Of a stretch of 64,000 nucleotides of DNA, positions 8,430-15,847 are shown piece after piece. The number at the start of each line of letters is the position of its first letter. The first letter of the stretch is position 1. Source of the stretch: G963667975 sp963677395 (GTDB taxonomy: Bacteria; Bacteroidota; Bacteroidia; Bacteroidales; G963667975); NCBI GenBank assembly GCA_963677395.2, contig OY781965.2:1488001-1552000 (forward strand), read 5' to 3'. Both the position numbers and the translations under genes were made by a program. Under the pieces are notes generated by a model. The model had not been told where the DNA came from. It searched no databases and worked only from the letters and a program-made list of their open reading frames with translations.

Positions 8430-9054
8430 TTTTCACATAAGGGAAAATAAAGTTTTCCTTCAATGTTTTTTTTTGACATAGGGGAAAATAAAGTTTTTCT
8501 CGTATGTTTCGCAGTGGCATATATAGGAAATAAAGTTTTTCCTCAATGTTTATTTTCAACATAAGGGAAAATAAAGTTTTCCTTCAATGTTTTTTTTTGA
8601 CATAGAGGAAAATAAAGTTTTTCTCGTATGTTTCGCAGTGGCATATACAGGAAAAAAAGTTTTTCCTCAATGTTTTTTTTTCACATAAGGGAAAATAAAG
8701 TTTTCCTTCAATGTTTTTTTTTGACATAGAGGAAAATAAAGTTTTTGCCTTATCTTTCACAGAGAGGTATATATAAAAAAAAGTTTTTGCCTTATCTTTC
8801 GCAGAACGGTATATATAAAAAAAAGTTTTTGCCTTATCTTTCACAGAGAGGTATATAGGAAAAAAAGTTTTTGCCTTATCTTTCGCAGAGAGGTATATAT
8901 AAAAAAAAGTTTTTGCCTTATCTTTCGCAGAGCGGCATATATAAAAAAAAGTTTTTGCCTTATCTTCCGCAGAACGGTATATAGGAAAAAAAGTTTTTGC
9001 CTTATCTTTCGCAGAGAGGTATATATGAAAAAAGTTTTTTCTCAATGGTTTTTC
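8430..9054. repeat. 15-copy 41/42-bp tandem array with a 124-bp higher-order repeat
   Basis: Each unit carries an AAAGTTTT core; the G of that core lies at 8452, 8493, 8535, 8576, 8617, 8659, 8700, 8741, 8783, 8825, 8867, 8909, 8951, 8993 and 9034, so spacing is 41 or 42 bp. The first eight units follow an A-B-C order repeated every 124 bp. From 8741 on the units are nearly uniform 42-mers containing GTTTTTGCCTTATCTTTC. Most A and C units carry a short inverted repeat, GGAAAA/TTTTCC, around the core. On the minus strand the 42-bp part reads as a 160-residue open frame of 14-residue repeats, which I take as a by-product. Confidence 0.93.
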
Positions 9055-9242
9055 AGGAGTATTCACGGATACGTCTAACCGGTTAAATTTGGTTTTCGAA
9101 ACTTTGTGTTATACATTTGCCATTGTAATAGTCCTTTTTACGTAAAAACTACTACATTTACACCCATAATCACCAAAACACATTCATGAAGTAATAAACA
9201 ACACGATTATACATATTTAAGATAGCGTTTGCTATTATTACT

Positions 9243-9356
9243 GAAGTAGAAAACTGGTAATTTTAAACGTAACAGTAATAATAAGTAGAAACGCTCACGT
9301 TACGGCGTGAGGGCTTTGCTTATTTGTTGCGTTGGGTATACCAGTACCTCTACTTC
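9243..9356. ncRNA. Nested inverted-repeat element, candidate structured RNA
   Basis: Four nested stems can be drawn. Outer: GAAGTAGA 9243-9250 with TCTACTTC 9349-9356, and ACTGGTA 9253-9259 with TACCAGT 9339-9345. Then ACGTAAC 9267-9273 with GTTGCGT 9326-9332 (one G-U), AATAAG 9280-9285 with CTTATT 9319-9324, and inner CTCACG 9294-9299 with CGTGAG 9306-9311. CGTAAC at 9268 can alternatively pair with GTTACG at 9299-9304. A small hairpin ATAGC-GTTT-GCTAT (9222-9235) lies just before it. Coding strand and family are unknown; it could also be a mobile-element remnant. Confidence 0.45.
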
Positions 9357-9819
9357 GAATACAGTAAAAGTCACACGCCTTTTTTATTTCTGGCGGGTGG
9401 CAGGCTGAATCAAAAAATTAAAATACTGGAAAAAAGAATATATTCTTCATTTTTTGCCCCTTTATACATACCGCCATGAAACAGATTTGTAAATACAGAA
9501 AATACCTTTTAAACAAAAAAGATGCAACTGTGAGTTGTATTTTACAACTAATAGTTCGTTGCTTATAATTCATTTATCACGAACTTTGCGCGTTTGTTTT
9601 GGCTTAATAGTTAAAAAACAGCTTGTTGCATTATGAATAAGATTATCAACACCAGCACAAGATAAAAAAAATGCCAATTATGCAAAACCAAGTAAACCAT
9701 ATAACCCATTTAGGTTTACAATAATTATAAAAAAATGATGTTAATAAAATATTAAGTAAGCTTGGTATGAATAGAGCAAAATGTAACCCCTAAAAACAAA
9801 ACGATGAAAACGCTCAAAT

Positions 9820-9921
9820 AAAAAAGCCGCTGCAATGTACCTGCCTCCTTTAAAGGTTGCAGCGGCGTAAAAGACACTTAAACATAGCCAGCCAGCCAGA
9901 ATTTAAGTATAGAAAGGAGGC
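9820..9921 (-). ncRNA. Candidate small RNA with terminator and pseudoknot
   Basis: On the minus strand: a GCCTCCTTT segment (9913-9921); a hairpin ACTTAAA/TTTAAGT (9875-9881 with 9902-9908) whose loop holds three GCCA/TGGC repeats; then a perfect 10-bp stem GCCGCTGCAA/TTGCAGCGGC (9826-9835 with 9857-9866) followed directly by TTTTTT, a rho-independent terminator. The terminator loop contains AAAGGAGGC (complement of 9843-9851), a 9-of-9 complement of the 5' GCCTCCTTT, so a pseudoknot or kissing pair is possible. A -7-like TAATTTTA lies at 9926-9933. No minus-strand gene lies upstream to explain the terminator. Confidence 0.5.
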
Positions 9922-10049
9922 TTTGTAAAATTACATAACATTTTTAAACAGTGTGTTATTGTGGAAGAGTAAAATGCTCAATGTTAAATTATTTCATTGA
10001 ATACTCTTCGGTTACGGCTTAAATTTTAAATTAAACAAAAATCAAGGTT

Positions 10050-11216
10050 ATGAAAATAAAGAGCATAAAGATGTTAAAAACATCTAAAACCAGAAAGGGG
10101 ATTCTCCTTTTGTCCCTAAATTTTGTTATTTTAGCACTAATTCTTGTTAGTTGCCAAAAGGATCTCCCTGTTCAGGGTGAAACAGAAAAGAGCACCTCGT
10201 TGGGTAAATTAAAAACAGAGGAAGTAAATTATTGGCCCACAATTAGTGATAAAAGTCAGGCAATAAGTATGCTTACGTCATTTTTATCTGAAATGAAAAA
10301 CTATCGCAATAATGGAAATCCAATGCCGGATAAAGATCTTTCGACTGCAATCTGGCAAATTGAAAACGGGTTGAATTATGATTTTCGGGAACCAGGTTAT
10401 TATAATGACGATGAAGTAACAACCGTAGAAACCCAGTTTACAATTACCGGAACCAATGAAAAAGGTATTCCTGTAATTAAAGGGTCTGAAATTTCGAATT
10501 GGTACGATAATGTTTTGTCACCGGCGGCAAAGCATATTATTAACAATCGAAAATATTGTTATTGCGACATTAATGTTAATGAAATCAAAGATAATAAAGC
10601 CACTGTTTCGCTCAGGCTTATTTACTCGCGCTGGAATTACTTTAAAGTACTTTCTTACGGGCAGGATCCAGAACTGATTAGTAGCGGTATAAGCAAACCT
10701 GTAATCCCAGGAAATAGTCCTAAACCTAATAGTGCAGAAAAGTTGATTGCTTCCAAACTTAACCCCTATCAATATAGCGAAACCAAAGCCGGACAATTAG
10801 GCTATTTATATGTTGATCAAGGCATTGGTTCGTGGTGGCTGACTTATCCATCAACTCTCAATGGCTCTCATGGTCCATCTCCTTCTGATCCATTTGCAGT
10901 ATTATATAGGCAAAACACATATCAAGAAGTTTATTTAGATGCAGGGGTAATGAATGATTATTTGCGAAGATATGTACAGGAATTGCAACTTTGCTATCAA
11001 TGGTTTAATGCAGGAAATCCCGATATGTTCCCAGCCAGATTTTATCCGACATGTTGCGAAAATTGGCAAACTGTAGGCAATACAGGAAGTATAATTAATG
11101 CATTCTGGCCAGCCAGATTTCATGTATTATACTATACTGTAGGGGTAAGATATACTGTACCAATATCAACCTATCAAAACTACCCTCCGTTAGGATACGA
11201 TTACACAAAATATTGA
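10050..11216 (+). CDS. Lipoprotein of unknown function
   Basis: 388 aa. A basic N-terminus and hydrophobic stretch end in LILVSCQKD, a lipobox with Cys35, so the mature protein is probably anchored in the outer membrane. The rest is soluble. It contains an IWQIENGLNYDFREPGYYN segment near the N-terminus, a CYC pair in the middle and a Trp/Tyr-rich C-terminus with further cysteines (FYPTCCENWQ). I do not recognise a domain. The gene is followed by a strong 12-bp hairpin at 11229-11257, so it may be a single-gene transcript, although the next gene follows in the same direction only 58 bp later. Confidence 0.8.
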   Translation: MKIKSIKMLKTSKTRKGILLLSLNFVILALILVSCQKDLPVQGETEKSTSLGKLKTEEVNYWPTISDKSQAISMLTSFLSEMKNYRNNGNPMPDKDLSTAIWQIENGLNYDFREPGYYNDDEVTTVETQFTITGTNEKGIPVIKGSEISNWYDNVLSPAAKHIINNRKYCYCDINVNEIKDNKATVSLRLIYSRWNYFKVLSYGQDPELISSGISKPVIPGNSPKPNSAEKLIASKLNPYQYSETKAGQLGYLYVDQGIGSWWLTYPSTLNGSHGPSPSDPFAVLYRQNTYQEVYLDAGVMNDYLRRYVQELQLCYQWFNAGNPDMFPARFYPTCCENWQTVGNTGSIINAFWPARFHVLYYTVGVRYTVPISTYQNYPPLGYDYTKY

Positions 11217-11228
11217 TTAACAAAACTA

Positions 11229-11257
11229 AGAGGAATGCCTTTCTTAGGCATTCCTCT
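11229..11257 (+). terminator. Hairpin after the lipoprotein gene
   Basis: AGAGGAATGCCT (11229-11240), loop TTCTT, AGGCATTCCTCT (11246-11257): a perfect 12-bp stem. It is followed by ATTAAAAATTT rather than a T-run, so termination may be partial. Confidence 0.55.
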
Positions 11258-11274
11258 ATTAAAAATTTAAAAAC

Positions 11275-12801
11275 ATGAAACACGTTATTATTATTTTATT
11301 ATTAATCGCAAGTAAATTAACTTGTTTCTCTCAATCTTTTACACTTCACAAACACTATAATTCCTATTGTGGGGCAGGAGATGTAATTGAACTCAATGAT
11401 AGTTCATTGGTTATTGCAATGGGTCAATATGATTCTGATACTATTACAGGTAATTTAAGTAATTTTAAAAGTTACTTACTTAAAATTAAAAATGGAAATA
11501 TTGTCGATTCGTTATTTCTGAAAAAAGATTCTATTTCACCTTTTTTCCCTACAAATAAGAAATATAGCCTACGTTATATGTTTTCAAAGCATGATACTAT
11601 TTTTATTATTGCAGATGTAATGGTGAAATATATTGACAATAAGTATTGTAGCAAAACACTAGACTCTGTTACACTTGAACTCAATCTACTTACATTAAAC
11701 AAAGACTTTGATTTGATATCGAATAGTATAATTGACAGTAATTTGTGTAAAATGTATGCAACAATGAGCGTAACTCACGACGATAGCTCTGTCTATATTT
11801 GGTCAATAGACCCATTTCAAAATATGAATACCTTATTTACCAAAGCAAATTTAAAAGGGGAAAAAATAGCTCAAAATACCAATAAACATTACGATTACTT
11901 TAACAGGATTGGATTTGTAAACGGGAAGATAGCCGTAACAAGTTATAATTATAAAATGTATTATATGTACGACCCTAATACATTAACTGCCATTGATTCT
12001 TTTTGTATCCAGTCCAGCTCTGTGTATGATTTAATTTATCCGGTTGGAGGTTTTTATGCGTTTCGTGACTCCCTGTTTGTGGCAGGTGGTTACAAATGTG
12101 ATAATTATAATTGCGATGATTTGGATGCTGCATTTGTAATCTTTAATTCACATGCATCTCCTATTGGATATCAGGTATTCGGAGTGCCTGGTACCAATGA
12201 TGGAGAACAGGCATCAAAATGTCTTGATTTTATAAATTCTGATAATGCTTATTACGTAACAACAACCAATTCAAAATATCCCGTAGCCAATCCCCAAGCA
12301 GACTCCGCTAATTACCTGATTTATTACAAATGGAATCTGGATGTAAACCCACCGCAACTGGCATGGAGTAAACAATATGGAGGCGATGCTGATTACAGGT
12401 TGCTTTCGATGAAAGCAACTCAGGACGGTGGCTTATTTATAGTTGTATTACGTTGGGATATGCCTGTTGGTAGCAGAAGCCCCTGGGATTTGCTGTTTAT
12501 AAAAACGGATGCAAATGGCAATTTTACTTCTGTTATTGAAAATCATCAAACTATCTCCGATTTAAAAGTTTATCCAAATCCAGGAAATGGAATTATCCGT
12601 TTATCCGGTTCGGCATTTGAAAACAACCACCGGAAAACGGTTCGGGTTTTCGATATGAATGGAAAAATGATTTTTGAACAGGATAAAATCGCTTTATCAG
12701 ATTTTAACATAAACCTCGGTAATCAACCCGTGGGAATATACCTTGTACAACTCACGGATAACAGGTTGGTTCAAAGTGTGAAGTACCAATTGATCAGATA
12801 A
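11275..12801 (+). CDS. T9SS type A sorting-domain protein, first tandem copy
   Basis: 508 aa. Signal peptide MKHVIIILLLIASKLTCFS, then a long beta-rich region with many Asp/Tyr motifs and no named domain, including WSKQYGGDADYRL and MKATQDGGLFI near residue 380. The C-terminal 80 residues form a T9SS type A sorting domain (LKVYPNPGNGIIRLSG, then VRVFDMNGKM, PVGIYLVQL and a final QLIR). The protein should be exported by Sec, moved across the outer membrane by T9SS and attached to the surface or released. The ligand or activity is unknown. It is a close paralogue of the next gene; similarity is strongest in the last third. Confidence 0.88.
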   Translation: MKHVIIILLLIASKLTCFSQSFTLHKHYNSYCGAGDVIELNDSSLVIAMGQYDSDTITGNLSNFKSYLLKIKNGNIVDSLFLKKDSISPFFPTNKKYSLRYMFSKHDTIFIIADVMVKYIDNKYCSKTLDSVTLELNLLTLNKDFDLISNSIIDSNLCKMYATMSVTHDDSSVYIWSIDPFQNMNTLFTKANLKGEKIAQNTNKHYDYFNRIGFVNGKIAVTSYNYKMYYMYDPNTLTAIDSFCIQSSSVYDLIYPVGGFYAFRDSLFVAGGYKCDNYNCDDLDAAFVIFNSHASPIGYQVFGVPGTNDGEQASKCLDFINSDNAYYVTTTNSKYPVANPQADSANYLIYYKWNLDVNPPQLAWSKQYGGDADYRLLSMKATQDGGLFIVVLRWDMPVGSRSPWDLLFIKTDANGNFTSVIENHQTISDLKVYPNPGNGIIRLSGSAFENNHRKTVRVFDMNGKMIFEQDKIALSDFNINLGNQPVGIYLVQLTDNRLVQSVKYQLIR

Positions 12802-12858
12802 TTTACGAATCGTTCATTATTAAAAACCAAAGTCTTATAGCACGTAAATTTTAATATT

Positions 12859-14388
12859 ATGAAGAAGATTTCTTTGATTCTGATTCTTTTGTGTTCTATA
12901 CTTCATGCGAAAAGTCAACCATTTACGCTACACAAACACTATAATGATTATTGCGGTACGAATCAAATTTGTGAACTTAGTGATAGCTCTATTGTAATGT
13001 TAATGGGGCAAACGGAAGTTGATACTACCATCCTGGATTTTGGCATAATAAAAACATATCTTCAAAAAATTGGGAATGGAATATTTACAGATTCTTTATT
13101 TATAAGTGATGAATCTATTTCTCCATTTTTCCCCTTAAATAAGGGCTTCTCTCCCCAATTCATGTTTGTCAAACAGGATACAATTTACATAATCGGTACC
13201 TCGAGGGTTCGATATGTGGAGGATAAAAAGTTTTCAAAATCAACGGATTCCATTACAAAAGAGCTTGATTTAATGAAGTTTAATAAAGACTTCGATTTAA
13301 TTTCGCTCTCGATAATTGATAGTAATATCAATAAAATGTATATATTATTTTCAGTTACTTACGATAGTAGTTCCATTTATTTATGGTCGATTGATCCGTT
13401 TCAGAATGCAAATACACTGTTTGTAAAAGCTGATATGAACGGTAAGAAAATAACACAAAATACCAACAAGCACTTTGATTTTTCTAATAGAATTAGATAT
13501 GTAAATGGTAAAATAGCCGTAGCAAGCTATGATTATAAAATGTATTATATGTACGATCCGAATACATTAACTGCTACAGATTCTTTTTGTATCCAGTTTA
13601 ATTCTGTGTATGATTTAATTTATCCGGTTGGAGATTTTCACGCATTCCATGACTCCCTGTTTGTGGCAGGTGGTTTCAAATGTAATAATTATCATTGCGA
13701 TGATTTGGACGCTACATTTATGATATTTAATTCAAAAGCAGCTCCCGTGAGCTATAAATCATTTGGGATTACCGGAAAAAACGAAGGAGAACAATCTCAA
13801 TTTACGGAATGCCTTGATTTTGTGCATCCTTCAACTACCTATTATGTTACCTCTATTAATTCAAAAAGTAATTATTGGGTTGAATCCGATTCTGCAAATT
13901 TTTTGCTTTACTACAAATGGAATCTGGATGTAAACCCGCCGCAACTGGTATGGAGTAAACAATATGGAGGTGATGCAGAATATCGGTTGTTTTGCATGAA
14001 AGCAACCCAGGATGGTGGTCTGTTTATGGTTGTTTCGCGCAGGGATATGCCTGTTGGTAGCAGAAGCCCTTGGGACTTACTGTTTATAAAAACGGATGCA
14101 AATGGTAATTTTACTTCTGTTATTGAAAATTATCAAACAATTTCCGATTTAAAAGTTTATCCAAATCCAGGAAATGGAATTATCCGTTTATCCGGTTCAG
14201 CATTTGAAAACAACCACCGGAAAACGATTCGGGTTTTCGATATGAATGGAAAGATGGTTTTTGAACAGGATGGAATCGCTTTATCAGATTTTAACATAAA
14301 CCTCGGAAATCAACCCGTGGGAATATACCTTGTACAACTCACGGATAACAGGTTAGTTCAAAGTGTGAAATACCAATTGATCAGATAA
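12859..14388 (+). CDS. T9SS type A sorting-domain protein, second tandem copy
   Basis: 509 aa, collinear with the preceding protein. Signal peptide MKKISLILILLCSILHAKS, then the same start of the mature region (FTLHKHYNDYCG against FTLHKHYNSYCG), the WSKQYGGDAEYRL block and an almost identical sorting domain. DNA of the last roughly 330 bp is nearly the same as in the first copy, and identity runs 17 bp past the stop codon before breaking off, while the N-terminal halves differ much more. This points to tandem duplication with later homogenisation of the 3' end. It is 57 bp downstream of its partner and possibly co-transcribed. Function is unknown beyond surface display. Confidence 0.88.
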   Translation: MKKISLILILLCSILHAKSQPFTLHKHYNDYCGTNQICELSDSSIVMLMGQTEVDTTILDFGIIKTYLQKIGNGIFTDSLFISDESISPFFPLNKGFSPQFMFVKQDTIYIIGTSRVRYVEDKKFSKSTDSITKELDLMKFNKDFDLISLSIIDSNINKMYILFSVTYDSSSIYLWSIDPFQNANTLFVKADMNGKKITQNTNKHFDFSNRIRYVNGKIAVASYDYKMYYMYDPNTLTATDSFCIQFNSVYDLIYPVGDFHAFHDSLFVAGGFKCNNYHCDDLDATFMIFNSKAAPVSYKSFGITGKNEGEQSQFTECLDFVHPSTTYYVTSINSKSNYWVESDSANFLLYYKWNLDVNPPQLVWSKQYGGDAEYRLFCMKATQDGGLFMVVSRRDMPVGSRSPWDLLFIKTDANGNFTSVIENYQTISDLKVYPNPGNGIIRLSGSAFENNHRKTIRVFDMNGKMVFEQDGIALSDFNINLGNQPVGIYLVQLTDNRLVQSVKYQLIR

Positions 14389-14665
14389 TTTACGAATCGT
14401 TCATTGTGTCAATCCCTAAATAGCGTTGACCGATTTTACTAACTATTGATTTTTATTTCAATTGGACAAACATGAGCCAGAAGTGTTTTTTCAATCCCAT
14501 CAACCTTGACTCAGGAGACTGATATTTTTACTTCTAACTTTTTTTACCCTTACAAAAGGGGATGCCGTGCCTCAAAATTCCCTATTTATAGCGATTGTGC
14601 AGATTTCTTTCTTGTTGTTGCTTTGCAGTATGAAATTGAAACGAAAACTGTAAGGCAATTAATAT

Positions 14666-15835
14666 ATGAAATGGATAGTCATTGTACTCCTTTTGTTTTG
14701 GATAATGACAGAAGTACAAGCTCAGTCGGGAAACGGATTTTTAACTCAGGACAGCGGGGCGAAAAAATCGTTTATTACACTGGAAGCCTTTTATACCGGA
14801 GATATTGCATCAAATCTGAATGGCGGGATCAAACAAGGAGTTCGTTATTTGGGAATGGCAAACCTGAATCTGGATTTCGATTTTGCCAAAGCAGGTTTAT
14901 GGAAAGGGGGACATCTCTTTCTGAAAGGTGCGAATACTCATGGGAAAACTCCTTCTGCCGATTTATTTGGCGATTTTCAAACTTCCAGCAATATCGAAGC
15001 CGGGAACCATACCTATTTTCAGGAATTGTGGTACAAACACACATTCAAACACCTTGAATTTACCATTGGTTTGCAGGATTTGAATGCCGAATTTGCCGTA
15101 AGTGAACATGGTGCTGACTTTATGAACAGTTCTTTCGGTGTTCCTTCTGTAATATCTAACAATATTCCGGCTCCAATTTTTCCGCTTACAACACTTGGTG
15201 TTACTGTCAAATGGAATCTTTCGGAATCTGTTGCTTTTCAAACTGCAATCTACGATGGTTGCCCCGGATTATTTGATAACAACCAATATAATCTGCATTG
15301 GAATATTTCTGAAAATAATGGAGCCTTGATATTTTCTGAACTGCAATATTCTGCCCGAATCCAAAAACTTCCGGGCATTTATAAACTGGGATACTATTAT
15401 CATACCGGGTTACGTGAATTGAATTCCGAAACACAAGATTACGAATCAGTTTTTGACCACAATTATGGGATTTATCTCTATGCCGATCAGGATATCTGGA
15501 AAGGACTTGAAACCCGTAAACTGGCACTGTTTGCGCAAATTACACTGAGTCCAGAATCTATCAATACACAAAATCTTTATTTGGGCGGAGGTGTACATTA
15601 TCAGGGATTATTTTCCCAAACAGGCGCAGATGTGTTGGGGCTAGCCGTTGCTCATGCCGGATTCAACCCTGAAGATTTGCAGCACGAAACTACTTTCGAA
15701 CTGATGTATAAATATCCGGTTTCAGAATCATTTTATGTTCAACCCGATTTTCAATACATCATAAATCCGTCGGGCACGGGTGAAAAACTAAAAAATGCAT
15801 CTGCATTTTTCCTAAGATTTGGATTCCAATTTTAA
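14666..15835 (+). CDS. OprB-like carbohydrate-selective-type porin
   Basis: 389 aa. Signal peptide MKWIVIVLLLFWIMTEVQAQ, then a beta-barrel sequence of alternating aromatic strands ending in FFLRFGFQF, with a terminal Phe as expected for outer-membrane barrels. The first third matches the OprB family style (YLGMANLNLDFDFAKAGLWKGG, then NTHGKTPSADLFGDFQ and FQELWYKH). OprB proteins pass sugars, but this gene ends only 12 bp before the feoAB fusion, so in this operon it may serve iron or an iron ligand (inference). The start at 14666 is chosen because the signal peptide begins there; a longer overlapping frame from 14506 has no such features. Confidence 0.83.
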   Translation: MKWIVIVLLLFWIMTEVQAQSGNGFLTQDSGAKKSFITLEAFYTGDIASNLNGGIKQGVRYLGMANLNLDFDFAKAGLWKGGHLFLKGANTHGKTPSADLFGDFQTSSNIEAGNHTYFQELWYKHTFKHLEFTIGLQDLNAEFAVSEHGADFMNSSFGVPSVISNNIPAPIFPLTTLGVTVKWNLSESVAFQTAIYDGCPGLFDNNQYNLHWNISENNGALIFSELQYSARIQKLPGIYKLGYYYHTGLRELNSETQDYESVFDHNYGIYLYADQDIWKGLETRKLALFAQITLSPESINTQNLYLGGGVHYQGLFSQTGADVLGLAVAHAGFNPEDLQHETTFELMYKYPVSESFYVQPDFQYIINPSGTGEKLKNASAFFLRFGFQF

Positions 15836-15847
15836 AACATCAACACA

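Larger units (their letters stand above)
9055..10049. other. Gene-free region rich in hairpins
   Basis: About 1 kb with no credible ORF. Besides the two larger structures listed separately, it holds a 14-bp perfect palindrome TTTTTACGTAAAAA at 9135-9148, a GTTGTATTTTACAAC hairpin near 9534, and an inverted pair AGTTCGT at 9553-9559 with ACGAACT at 9579-9585. No transposase, integrase or tRNA was seen. Confidence 0.7.

Noticed and set aside
8430..9054. Tandem array considered as a CRISPR
   Set aside because: Units are contiguous with no unique spacers, and no cas genes are near.
8584..9066. 160-codon minus-strand frame in the tandem array
   Set aside because: Its openness follows from the 42-bp period; the product is a simple AAA/TTT-codon repeat with no signal or domain, and 41-bp units close the frame. 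Listed only as a finding.
9332..9340. GTTGGGT resembling an integron attC core site
   Set aside because: The matching RYYYAAC partner is missing and there is no integrase; the surrounding stems do not follow attC layout.
9055..10049. Gene desert considered as tmRNA, RNase P or SRP RNA
   Set aside because: None of the conserved core sequences of these RNAs was found on either strand.
14506..15057. 183-codon plus-strand frame overlapping the porin gene
   Set aside because: It runs in another frame through the porin start, has no signal peptide or domain, and the porin frame has a clear signal and barrel.
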